Shown: piece by piece, positions 1 to 5,644 of the stretch
How positions within the stretch are numbered: the first letter of the stretch is position 1
How the letters are laid out: each line of letters opens with the position of its first letter
Translations under genes and position numbers: made by a program
NCBI GenBank assembly: GCA_024684175.1
Contig: JAIKXJ010000036.1
Location: forward strand, 1 to 11,412
DNA from: Erysipelotrichaceae bacterium
Lineage (GTDB): Bacteria > Bacillota_I > Bacilli_A > Erysipelotrichales > Erysipelotrichaceae
Length of the DNA stretch: 11,412 bases
Direction of reading: 5' to 3'
The notes under the pieces: model-generated
The model's input: only the letters and a program-made list of their open reading frames with translations
Told to the model about the DNA's origin: nothing
Databases searched by the model: none

Positions 1-1
1 C

Positions 2-1918
2 AACGTCATGTCCGGCGAAGAATCGGGCATCCGCAACGAACCGCGCGAATACAGCTACGAAGATCTGATGAACATCGATCTCAAGCTGATCGAACCGACC
101 GATATCTACCGCTACAACGTCAAATACGATGTCTACGAAGACATGTCGAACGACGATGCCTATATGAGAGACCTGTATGACCGGTCCCTCAGGCTCAAGA
201 TCGTCGGTATCGTCTGCCTCAAGGAAGGCGACAATTCGATGGCCTTGAATCCGGGCATCTGTTACCGCAAAGACCTGTGTCAATACATCATCAGCGAATC
301 CGCCAGGACCGCCATCGTCGCCAAACAGCTCGCCGACAGAGACGTCGACGTCTTCTCCGGCAAACGCTTCGACGAAGTCAACGAAGAAGAAGAACAGAAA
401 CTCGACTTCAACGACATGGTCAGCATCGATGAAGAGATGTTGAAAGACGCCTTCAAGATCGATATCGATGAAGACGACTTCAAATTCGATACCTTAGATG
501 AAAACGCCATGAAGAACATCGTCATGGACTCCGCGAAAACGGCTGCCGACATGATCGCCAATACGCCGGACAAGACGATGCTGACAGGCATCTTCACGCT
601 GGTCAATTCTTCCTTCCTGCAGCAGCAGGTCAATACCTACGACGCCTCTCATCTTGAGACGGTCGAAGAAGGCGAAGGAGAAGAAGCGATCACGAAGCAA
701 GTTCTTGATCTCAACGGCGAAAAACTCAAAGAAGCTGCCGCTGCCATCGACGGCAGTGCCTACAAACAGTTTGCCAAGATCCTTGTCGCCAACTCCCAGC
801 AATACATCGCCGAGCTCGGCGGCAACGATGTGACGCCGCTGCTCGATATGATCACATCGCAGCAGTACGAATCCCTGGCTAAGGGCGTGCAGGCGATGTT
901 CACTTCCTACTATGAGAGCCTGTCACAGATCGCCGAAGAAGGAACGGTCGTCTATCAGAAAGAAGAAAACGATACGCTCTATACCGGCATCGGCGGCACG
1001 CAGTTAAGAAGCAGTGAACTGAGTACAATGCAGCTGGGCAATCCGACCGCTTTGCAGAACACCTCCGCCGTCATCAGCCAGATGATCAACGACTTCACCG
1101 TCATGATGATCGCCGGTCAGATCGGCGCAGCGACTGCTAAGATGATGGAGCCGATGACGGATACCTTCTCCAAGCTCGGCGACATATTCTCGGGCGACAT
1201 CATGAAGTTCGATACCGATAAATTTGCGAAAGCCTTCAATTTCAATATGGATCAGGACGAACTCTCGCGTCTGATGGAAACGATGATGAAGGGAACGGAT
1301 GAAAAATCGGCCAATTCCAATCTGATTGCCTTAGGCTACCAGGATCTGGAAGATCCGACTTCGATCTCTTTCTACTTCAAAGACTTTGAATCCAAAGAAA
1401 ACTTCCTGTCCTTCCTAAAACGTTACAACGAAAGCGTCGATGAAGATACCCGCGTCCGCTATACCGATATCACCGGCATCCTGATGTCTTCGGTCAAGAC
1501 GATCGTCGATGTCGTCACCTATGTGCTGATCGCCTTCGTGTCGATCTCCCTGGTGGTCTCATCGATCATGATCGCCGTCATCACGCTGATCTCCGTTCTG
1601 GAACGTACCAAAGAGATCGGCATCTTAAGAGCGATGGGTGCTTCCAAACACAACGTCTCTTCGATCTTCTCGGCAGAGACCTTCATCATCGGCGCGCTCT
1701 CCGGACTCTTAGGCGTCGGTGTGACGCTGGCTTCGCTGCCTTTGATCAACAAGATCATCCACGACGTCGCCGACAACAACGACGTCAATGCCGTATTACC
1801 GAAAGAGGCGGCCATCGCTTTGATCCTGATCTCGATCTTCTTGACGATCATCGCCGGCTTCATCCCATCCAAGAAAGCCGCCAAGCAGGATCCGGTCATC
1901 GCCTTACGTACCGAATAA
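2..1918 (+). CDS. ABC transporter permease (FtsX/MacB-like), C-terminal part, 5' truncated
   Basis: The reading frame is open from base 2, so the gene begins upstream of the window; the first in-frame ATG is at base 8 but is probably internal. Numbering from that ATG gives 636 residues. Residues 1-490 are mostly soluble, rich in Asp/Glu and predicted helix. The last 140 residues are a FtsX-type membrane domain with three hydrophobic segments (about 500-530, 552-578, 600-622). The loop ERTKEIGILRAMGAS (about 532-546) and the tail AKQDPVIALR are hallmarks of the MacB/FtsX family. These permeases act in the cytoplasmic membrane with an ATPase that, in gut Firmicutes, is often fused at the N-terminus; whether that applies here cannot be seen. 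The substrate is unknown; lipid, peptide or antibiotic export, or a mechanotransmission role, are all possible. The next gene is convergent. Confidence 0.85.
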   Translation, partial: NVMSGEESGIRNEPREYSYEDLMNIDLKLIEPTDIYRYNVKYDVYEDMSNDDAYMRDLYDRSLRLKIVGIVCLKEGDNSMALNPGICYRKDLCQYIISESARTAIVAKQLADRDVDVFSGKRFDEVNEEEEQKLDFNDMVSIDEEMLKDAFKIDIDEDDFKFDTLDENAMKNIVMDSAKTAADMIANTPDKTMLTGIFTLVNSSFLQQQVNTYDASHLETVEEGEGEEAITKQVLDLNGEKLKEAAAAIDGSAYKQFAKILVANSQQYIAELGGNDVTPLLDMITSQQYESLAKGVQAMFTSYYESLSQIAEEGTVVYQKEENDTLYTGIGGTQLRSSELSTMQLGNPTALQNTSAVISQMINDFTVMMIAGQIGAATAKMMEPMTDTFSKLGDIFSGDIMKFDTDKFAKAFNFNMDQDELSRLMETMMKGTDEKSANSNLIALGYQDLEDPTSISFYFKDFESKENFLSFLKRYNESVDEDTRVRYTDITGILMSSVKTIVDVVTYVLIAFVSISLVVSSIMIAVITLISVLERTKEIGILRAMGASKHNVSSIFSAETFIIGALSGLLGVGVTLASLPLINKIIHDVADNNDVNAVLPKEAAIALILISIFLTIIAGFIPSKKAAKQDPVIALRTE

Positions 1919-1936
1919 ATCTACAATGATCCTATC

Positions 1937-1970
1937 AAAAGGAAGAGTTCTCAATTGAACTCTTCCTTTT
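1937..1970. terminator. Bidirectional intrinsic terminator between the ABC permease and the HxlR gene
   Basis: A perfect 14-bp stem (AAAAGGAAGAGTTC at 1937-1950 with its complement at 1957-1970) encloses a 6-nt loop. The arm ends in a T run on the plus strand and, by symmetry, on the minus strand. It sits 18 bp after the ABC stop codon and 13 bp after the end of the convergent regulator, so it can serve both. Confidence 0.9.
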
Positions 1971-1983
1971 CATTAATTAAATA

Positions 1984-2325
1984 TCAAAGACGGTTCTCAT
2001 TGCCCCAGTCGCATAAACGGTCCAAGACCTTCACCAGAGACTGTCCCCGCTCGGTTAAACTGTATTCGACCTTCGGCGGGATCTGCGGATAGACCTTACG
2101 TAAGATCAGACCGTCCCTTTCCAGTTCCTTGAGATTCTGGCTGAGCGTCTTATCGGCGACATTCTTCAGATATCTTTGCATCTGATTGAAACGGACCGGC
2201 TCATATTCCATCAGACAGTAAAGGATGATCGGCTTGTATTTGCCTGAGATCAAAGAAAGCGTGTAGCTGTAGCCGGTATCGTAAAAGTCCGCATTTTCAA
2301 TATTTTTCTTCATATCACTTACCAT
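1984..2325 (-). CDS. HxlR-family winged helix-turn-helix transcriptional regulator
   Basis: The 113-residue protein has the length and layout of the HxlR family: the YTLSLISGKYKPIILYCL helix (about 21-38), the recognition region RFNQMQRYLKNVADKTLSQNLKELERDGLI (45-74, given here as the stretch starting RFNQMQ and ending ERDGLI), and the wing VYPQIPPKVEYSLTERG (78-94). It should bind DNA as a dimer. Many HxlR members sense electrophiles or oxidants through a cysteine just before the YTL motif. Here that position is Thr17, and the only cysteines are Cys37 and Cys105, so classical thiol sensing is doubtful. The start is uncertain: ATG at 2325, or ATG at 2313 giving 109 residues; neither has a strong Shine-Dalgarno sequence. 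The gene is divergent from a flavin-reductase-like gene, its likely target, and repeats overlapping its own start suggest autoregulation. Confidence 0.9.
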   Translation of the reverse strand: MVSDMKKNIENADFYDTGYSYTLSLISGKYKPIILYCLMEYEPVRFNQMQRYLKNVADKTLSQNLKELERDGLILRKVYPQIPPKVEYSLTERGQSLVKVLDRLCDWGNENRL

Positions 2326-2358
2326 TTTGTAAGTACCTGATAAAAATGTAGGTACTTG
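2317..2358. promoter_or_regulatory. Probable HxlR operator: overlapping inverted and direct repeats
   Basis: Two perfect inverted repeats overlap. ACTTAC (2317-2322) pairs with GTAAGT (2329-2334) across 6 bp, and AAGTACCT (2331-2338) pairs with AGGTACTT (2350-2357) across 11 bp. There is also a 12-bp direct repeat, TGTAAGTACCTG (2328-2339) and TGTAGGTACTTG (2347-2358), matching at 10 positions and offset by 19 bp. The TTAC-N6-GTAA core resembles the TTAC-Nx-GTAA boxes described for the Bacillus HxlR-type repressors YodB and CatR. One end covers the regulator's start codon; the other overlaps the -35 box of the divergent gene. Binding is inferred from position and symmetry. Confidence 0.7.
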
Positions 2359-2385
2359 TTTCTTTTATTGCATAAATGATATCAT
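2356..2385 (+). promoter_or_regulatory. Promoter of the flavin-reductase-like gene
   Basis: A TTGTTT -35 box (2356-2361) is followed after 18 bp by TATCAT (2380-2385), which has an upstream TG giving an extended -10 (TGATATCAT). The -35 overlaps the last arm of the operator repeats, so repression by blocking RNA polymerase is plausible. Confidence 0.55.
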
Positions 2386-2420
2386 CCGATCATAGGATAA
2401 AACAAGGAGGAACATCACAT

Positions 2421-2996
2421 ATGAAAAAAGATCTCGAGATCATCGATGCCGTCTATCCGATGCCGGTACTGATGGTCGCTGCTTACGACGAAAACGAAAA
2501 GATCAATGTCATGAATGTCGCCTGGGGACAGATCGCCGACGATGACAAGATCATCCTGTTCATCGGCGAAGGCAAGAAGACCTGGCTCAACATCCTGGCA
2601 TCCAAGGCATTCACCGTCGCTCTGGCGGACAAGGATCACATGGATGTTGCCGATTTCTTCGGCATCGCGTCGGGCTTAAGGATCGACGACAAATTCGAAC
2701 GGACAGGCTATCATGCCGTCAAGAGCGATAAAGTCAACGCGCCGATCATCGAAGAGTTCCCGGTCGTCATGGAATGCGAACTGCTGGAACACCTGAAAGA
2801 CGAATACATCTCAGCGATCGTCGGCAAGATCATCAACGTGAAAGCCGATGAAGAAGTCCTGGATGAAAAAGGAAAAGTCGATGTCACCAAGCTCAACGCC
2901 TTGATCTTCGACCAGTTCCAAAACGGCTACTATGTGACCGGTGAAAAAGTCGGTCAGGCATGGAATGCCGGCAAAGACATCAATCTCAAAAAATAA
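2421..2996 (+). CDS. Flavin reductase-like (FMN-binding split-barrel) protein
   Basis: The 191-residue protein matches the flavin reductase-like family, which binds FMN and passes electrons to flavin, a partner oxygenase or small substrates in the cytoplasm. Features include the opening strand YPMPVLMVAAYDENEKINV (12-30), NVAWGQIADDDKIILFIGEG (32-51, where family members contact FMN), the segment FTVALADKDHMDVADFFG (64-81) and the C-terminal FQNGYYVTGEKVGQAWNAG. I chose ATG 2421 because AAGGAGG at 2404-2410 sits at ideal spacing; an in-frame ATG at 2376 would add 15 residues but lies inside the -10 region. Divergence from an HxlR regulator suggests induction by a reactive or electrophilic compound. 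The actual substrate is unknown. Confidence 0.88.
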   Translation: MKKDLEIIDAVYPMPVLMVAAYDENEKINVMNVAWGQIADDDKIILFIGEGKKTWLNILASKAFTVALADKDHMDVADFFGIASGLRIDDKFERTGYHAVKSDKVNAPIIEEFPVVMECELLEHLKDEYISAIVGKIINVKADEEVLDEKGKVDVTKLNALIFDQFQNGYYVTGEKVGQAWNAGKDINLKK

Positions 2997-3010
2997 GAAA
3001 GCATAAAAAA

Positions 3011-3053
3011 CCCCGAAGGACAGACGTAGAAGCGTCAGCTCTTCGGGGTTTTT
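3011..3053. terminator. Bidirectional intrinsic terminator
   Basis: CCCCGAAG (3011-3018) pairs with CTTCGGGG (3041-3048), flanked by an A run (3005-3010) and a T run (3049-3053), so it can work on both strands. A short inner pairing GACG/CGTC (3023-3026 with 3033-3036) lengthens the hairpin. It ends the flavin-reductase gene on the plus strand and the small-peptide/rhomboid unit on the minus strand. Confidence 0.88.
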
Positions 3054-3061
3054 CTATCTTT

Positions 3062-3157
3062 TTAGCTTATCTTTTTCGGCAGGAGACCGATCTTTTCTTC
3101 CCTTCGGCCGGAAAGAAGCATCAAAAACAACAGCAGGACAAGTACGATCTTCTTCAT
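3062..3157 (-). CDS. Small hydrophobic peptide, 31 residues, downstream of rhomboid
   Basis: This 32-codon frame starts at ATG 3157 and ends with TAA. A strong Shine-Dalgarno sequence AAAGGAG lies at 3171-3165, seven bases before the start, which is the main argument that it is translated. The product begins MKK, then a run of Ile/Val/Leu/Phe/Met up to LLSG (about residue 17), then a charged tail REEKIGLLPKKIS. This looks like a signal peptide or single membrane helix with a short cytoplasmic or extracellular tail. The LLSG motif resembles a lipobox in which the Cys is replaced by Arg, so a decayed lipoprotein is possible. It lies 32 bp downstream of the rhomboid gene, just before a terminator, so it is probably the second gene of that unit. 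I recognise no family. Confidence 0.5.
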   Translation of the reverse strand: MKKIVLVLLLFLMLLSGRREEKIGLLPKKIS

Positions 3158-3189
3158 GAAACAACTCCTTTAAAAAATGTCCTGAAAGA

Positions 3190-3732
3190 TCAGAACATCA
3201 GTAACAGATACGAGATCACGATCCCCACCGCCATACAGCAGAAATGCGATGTGCCATCCACCCCCGGAACGGAAGAGATCAGCACCAGGGACACGATCGG
3301 CCGCAGCAGGTATTGGAAGCCCGCAAAACCGTAATAGCGTAAGATGACCAGGAAGTAGGCTCCCAGAAGTCCCGAGATGGCACCGGAAGCGCCGAGCGAG
3401 GACGAATAGTCATCACGGTTGTAATGACGCAGGTACAGACTTGCCAGTTTGCCTAAGATCATCGATCCCATATAGATCAGCAACATCCCGAAATGGCCGA
3501 AGTAATCTTCCACGAAGGTCCCGACATTGTACAGCGACAACATGTTCATCAGCAGATGCAGCGGTTCGTAGTGAGCGAAGCCGCTGGTCAGGATGCGGAT
3601 GTATTCCCGGCGGTTGAAAACGGAATGATAGGACATCGTCAGCTCATCGACATCGGTCTTATCGGTCCGGATCATGAAGAAAACGATTACATTAGACAGA
3701 ATCAGCAATATCGTCACAATTGAATAGAACAT
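3190..3732 (-). CDS. Rhomboid-family intramembrane serine protease
   Basis: The 180-residue hydrophobic protein has the rhomboid signature: His59 and Asn63 in HLLMN (oxyanion side), catalytic Ser116 in GASGAISGLLGA, and catalytic His163 in TSHF, with His54 in the preceding loop. It should cleave membrane-spanning substrates within the cytoplasmic membrane. It is close to the minimal rhomboid core, with no extra soluble domain, and all catalytic residues are present. The first hydrophobic segment starts at residue 4. The 50-bp region shared with the divergent CHAP gene holds its promoter. AGAGG ends only one base before the ATG, too close for a normal Shine-Dalgarno, and a -10 box sits six bases upstream, so the transcript may be leaderless. 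Substrates are unknown; the divergent membrane-anchored CHAP protein is a possible partner. Confidence 0.9.
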   Translation of the reverse strand: MFYSIVTILLILSNVIVFFMIRTDKTDVDELTMSYHSVFNRREYIRILTSGFAHYEPLHLLMNMLSLYNVGTFVEDYFGHFGMLLIYMGSMILGKLASLYLRHYNRDDYSSSLGASGAISGLLGAYFLVILRYYGFAGFQYLLRPIVSLVLISSVPGVDGTSHFCCMAVGIVISYLLLMF

Positions 3733-3738
3733 ACCTCT

Positions 3739-3768
3739 ATTATAATTTGATTTCTTTCATTTTTTCAT
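3739..3768 (-). promoter_or_regulatory. Rhomboid promoter, -10 box immediately before the start codon
   Basis: Read on the minus strand, TATAAT (3744-3739) ends six bases before ATG 3732. A weak -35 (ATGAAA, 3768-3763) lies 18 bp upstream. A start site about seven bases after the -10 would fall on the AUG. Because ATTATAAT is its own reverse complement, the second copy at 3767-3774 could also act as a minus-strand -10, giving a leader of about 28 bases. Confidence 0.45.
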
Positions 3769-3774
3769 TATAAT
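3747..3774 (+). promoter_or_regulatory. Promoter of the CHAP-domain gene
   Basis: TTGATT (3747-3752) and a perfect TATAAT (3769-3774) are separated by 16 bp. The predicted transcription start near 3781-3782 leaves almost no leader before GTG 3783 and about 7-8 bases before ATG 3789. The promoter overlaps the rhomboid promoter, so the divergent genes are likely to influence each other. Confidence 0.55.
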
Positions 3775-3788
3775 AAGTACTTGTGTTT

Positions 3789-4646
3789 ATGAAGAACATC
3801 GAAAGTACTGAAAAAAGTATTGAGAAGGATTCAAAACTTTTATCGAAGAAATCCAGGCAGACAGCCCTGACTTATATACTCACAGTGAACATCGTCGTGC
3901 TTATGATCGTTGCGATCGGCTTTTTCTCATTGCCGAAAATGATCCATGCCTACTCCGTTTTCAAGTCCAATAAGACGGAACTTGCCATGGACAAGGCGGC
4001 AAAGACGATGCTGCTGTATAAAGACACGTCACTGAAAGCCTTTGAAGAAGAGGAGGAATACGAGATCGAGGATTTCTTCAATATCTTCCCCGCTCCGTCT
4101 TATCCGGAAAACGTCGGTTTCTGGCACGACTATGCAGGCTGGTATTCACCCGGCTCCTATGCCGCCTATGCCGCCTGGGGCCATGCCTATGACCTCTACT
4201 ATGCCGGAAAGATCCATGGAGCGACCGCCGGAAGATGGTGCACCTTCTTCGCTCAGATGTGGTTCTACGACCAGTTCGGATTCAATTCCTCCGGCTGGAC
4301 GCCGACCGGATCCGGGGCACAGTTCGCCTCGACGGTCTACAACACCGCACTCTACTACGATGAAGAAGGAAAACTTTGCCATTACTTCGAATACGGCGAC
4401 AAGCCGATGACGATGGGCATCGTTTCCATCTACAATTCCTACAATCCGGAGGGACATGTCTTATGTGTCGACGAAGTGGACTACTTTAACGATACGATCA
4501 CGATCTCCGAAGGCAACGCCTACGGAAACGGCGACGTCCGCATAAGACATACGATGAGTTTGTCCGAATTCTATTATCTCAATCCCGGCTACCGTGTCTA
4601 TGTCAATCCGACACCGGCACTGATCGAAATGCTGAAAGAAAACTGA
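3789..4646 (+). CDS. Membrane-anchored CHAP-domain amidohydrolase/peptidase
   Basis: With ATG 3789 the protein has 285 residues; an in-frame GTG at 3783 would add two, and neither has a Shine-Dalgarno. A charged N-terminus is followed by one membrane helix (about 24-48, ending VAIGFFSL), an acidic stretch (FEEEEEYEIEDFF, about 85-97), an aromatic-rich segment, and a C-terminal CHAP domain. Catalytic residues fit the family: Cys151 in GRWCTFFA, His223 in EGHVLCVD, and the third position near Glu241/Asn243 in ISEGNAYGNGDV. CHAP enzymes cut peptide or amide bonds in peptidoglycan, so a role in cell-wall turnover on the outer face of the membrane is likely. The segment PKMIHA-YS after the helix could be a signal-peptidase site, so release is an alternative to anchoring. 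The terminator hairpin overlaps its stop codon. Confidence 0.85.
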   Translation: MKNIESTEKSIEKDSKLLSKKSRQTALTYILTVNIVVLMIVAIGFFSLPKMIHAYSVFKSNKTELAMDKAAKTMLLYKDTSLKAFEEEEEYEIEDFFNIFPAPSYPENVGFWHDYAGWYSPGSYAAYAAWGHAYDLYYAGKIHGATAGRWCTFFAQMWFYDQFGFNSSGWTPTGSGAQFASTVYNTALYYDEEGKLCHYFEYGDKPMTMGIVSIYNSYNPEGHVLCVDEVDYFNDTITISEGNAYGNGDVRIRHTMSLSEFYYLNPGYRVYVNPTPALIEMLKEN

Positions 4647-4663
4647 TCGCAAGATCGGTTTTT
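4641..4663 (+). terminator. Intrinsic terminator overlapping the CHAP stop codon
   Basis: AACTGATC (4641-4648) pairs with GATCGGTT (4653-4660), including one T-G wobble, around a GCAA tetraloop, followed by a T run to 4663. The stop codon lies inside the left arm, so ribosomes finishing the gene could disturb the hairpin. Confidence 0.6.
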
Positions 4664-4671
4664 GTTATATC
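4643..4671 (+). promoter_or_regulatory. Possible corA promoter nested in the preceding terminator
   Basis: CTGATC (4643-4648) and TATATC (4666-4671) are 17 bp apart, with TG at 4663-4664 giving an extended -10. The match is only moderate. The -10 ends eight bases before ATG 4680, so a transcript would again be nearly leaderless. The alternative is readthrough from the CHAP gene. Confidence 0.3.
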
Positions 4672-4679
4672 CTAGTCTT

Positions 4680-5597
4680 ATGGAATACTATCTGATCAAA
4701 GAAACACTTCAGAAAACGGAAAAGAAACAGTTCAAAAAAGGAATGAACTCCGTCCTTCTGATGAACGAAGAAGAATTCAGGGACTACGGTACAAAGCAGT
4801 TCCCGGATCTTGACATCGAAGCGCTGTTCAAAGAGACCTATGTCAGCAAGGCCGAAGTCTCTTACGATATGCTGTCGGGGAGCTTTGCCATCCCGGACCG
4901 CAGCGATCCTACGGAAGATGACCACATCTTTCATTTCATCCTGAACGAAGACGGTCTCATCTTCATCGATCCGGACGATTTCGTCGCCAAGGTCCTCGAA
5001 GTCATACAAGTCTCCAAGAAATGGAAGACCCCCAGTATGGCCAGGTTCCTCTACGACTTCGTCGATACCATCGTCAAAGACGATCTGAGGGTCTTGGAAA
5101 GCTACGAGCTGGAACTCGAAGGCATGGAACAGAAGCTCTTACTGAAAGATCAGGCCTTCTCCTCCCGGAAATTCAACCATCTGCGTTCGCAGATCCGCTA
5201 TCTGATGATGCATTACGATCAGCTGATCGACCTGGTCGAAGAGCTCGACGAGAACGAAAACGGCTTCTTCAAAGAAGAAGAACTCTTCTGCTTCCCGAAA
5301 CTGCTGAGAAGGATCGAACGTCTGTATTCGACGATCTCTTCCATCCGTGAATACACTTTGCAGGTGAAAGACATGGCCAAGGAAAAGATCGACATGAAAC
5401 AAAACAACATCACTACCCTGCTGACGGTGGTGACCACGGTCTTCCTTCCATTGACCCTGATCACCGGCTGGTACGGCATGAACTTCCATTATATGCCGGA
5501 GCTCAACTGGCCGTTCGCCTACCCGCTGCTCTTCGTGGTCTTCGTGACCATCGTCATATTGATGCTGCACTTCTTCAAGAAGATCCATTGGCTGTAA
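4680..5597 (+). CDS. corA: CorA-family Mg2+ (divalent cation) transporter
   Basis: The 305-residue protein has the CorA layout: a soluble cytoplasmic N-terminal domain with a long helical region (about 105-235, ELELEGMEQKLLLKD onward) and two C-terminal membrane helices. The first ends in the family signature YGMNF (GMN at about 266-268), followed by the short periplasm-facing loop with MPE, then the second helix and a basic tail KKIHWL. CorA pentamers carry Mg2+, and some relatives Co2+, Ni2+ or Zn2+, through the membrane. ATG 4680 is preferred over TTG 4662, which lies in the terminator T run; neither has a Shine-Dalgarno. The family is certain, the exact ion is not. The gene ends at a terminator shared with the convergent prs operon. 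Confidence 0.88.
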   Translation: MEYYLIKETLQKTEKKQFKKGMNSVLLMNEEEFRDYGTKQFPDLDIEALFKETYVSKAEVSYDMLSGSFAIPDRSDPTEDDHIFHFILNEDGLIFIDPDDFVAKVLEVIQVSKKWKTPSMARFLYDFVDTIVKDDLRVLESYELELEGMEQKLLLKDQAFSSRKFNHLRSQIRYLMMHYDQLIDLVEELDENENGFFKEEELFCFPKLLRRIERLYSTISSIREYTLQVKDMAKEKIDMKQNNITTLLTVVTTVFLPLTLITGWYGMNFHYMPELNWPFAYPLLFVVFVTIVILMLHFFKKIHWL

Positions 5598-5616
5598 CAA
5601 CAGATCAAAGCAAAGT

Positions 5617-5640
5617 AAAGATCCCGTTTCCGGGATCTTT
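5617..5640. terminator. Bidirectional terminator between corA and the prs operon
   Basis: A perfect 10-bp stem (AAAGATCCCG at 5617-5626 with CGGGATCTTT at 5631-5640) has a 4-nt loop and an A run on one side, T run on the other. It lies 19 bp after corA and 4 bp after the end of prs, so it can close both convergent units. Confidence 0.9.
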
Positions 5641-5644
5641 TGAT

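Noticed and set aside
2376..2420. Longer start (ATG 2376) for the flavin-reductase-like gene
   Set aside because: The codon lies in the -10 region of the promoter and has no Shine-Dalgarno, whereas ATG 2421 has AAGGAGG at ideal spacing and starts at the conserved domain.
2960..3334. 124-codon plus-strand frame across the terminator and the rhomboid 3' end
   Set aside because: It crosses a strong terminator, runs antisense to rhomboid and the small peptide, and has no family features or ribosome site.
3740..3760. Tiny minus-strand frame (ATG at 3760, six codons) with its own TATAAT six bases upstream
   Set aside because: It mimics the leaderless pattern, but six codons in an AT-rich promoter region with palindromic ATTATAAT copies is most likely chance.
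4662..4679. TTG 4662 as the corA start
   Set aside because: It falls within the T run of the terminator, adds only six non-conserved residues and has no ribosome site; ATG 4680 is simpler.
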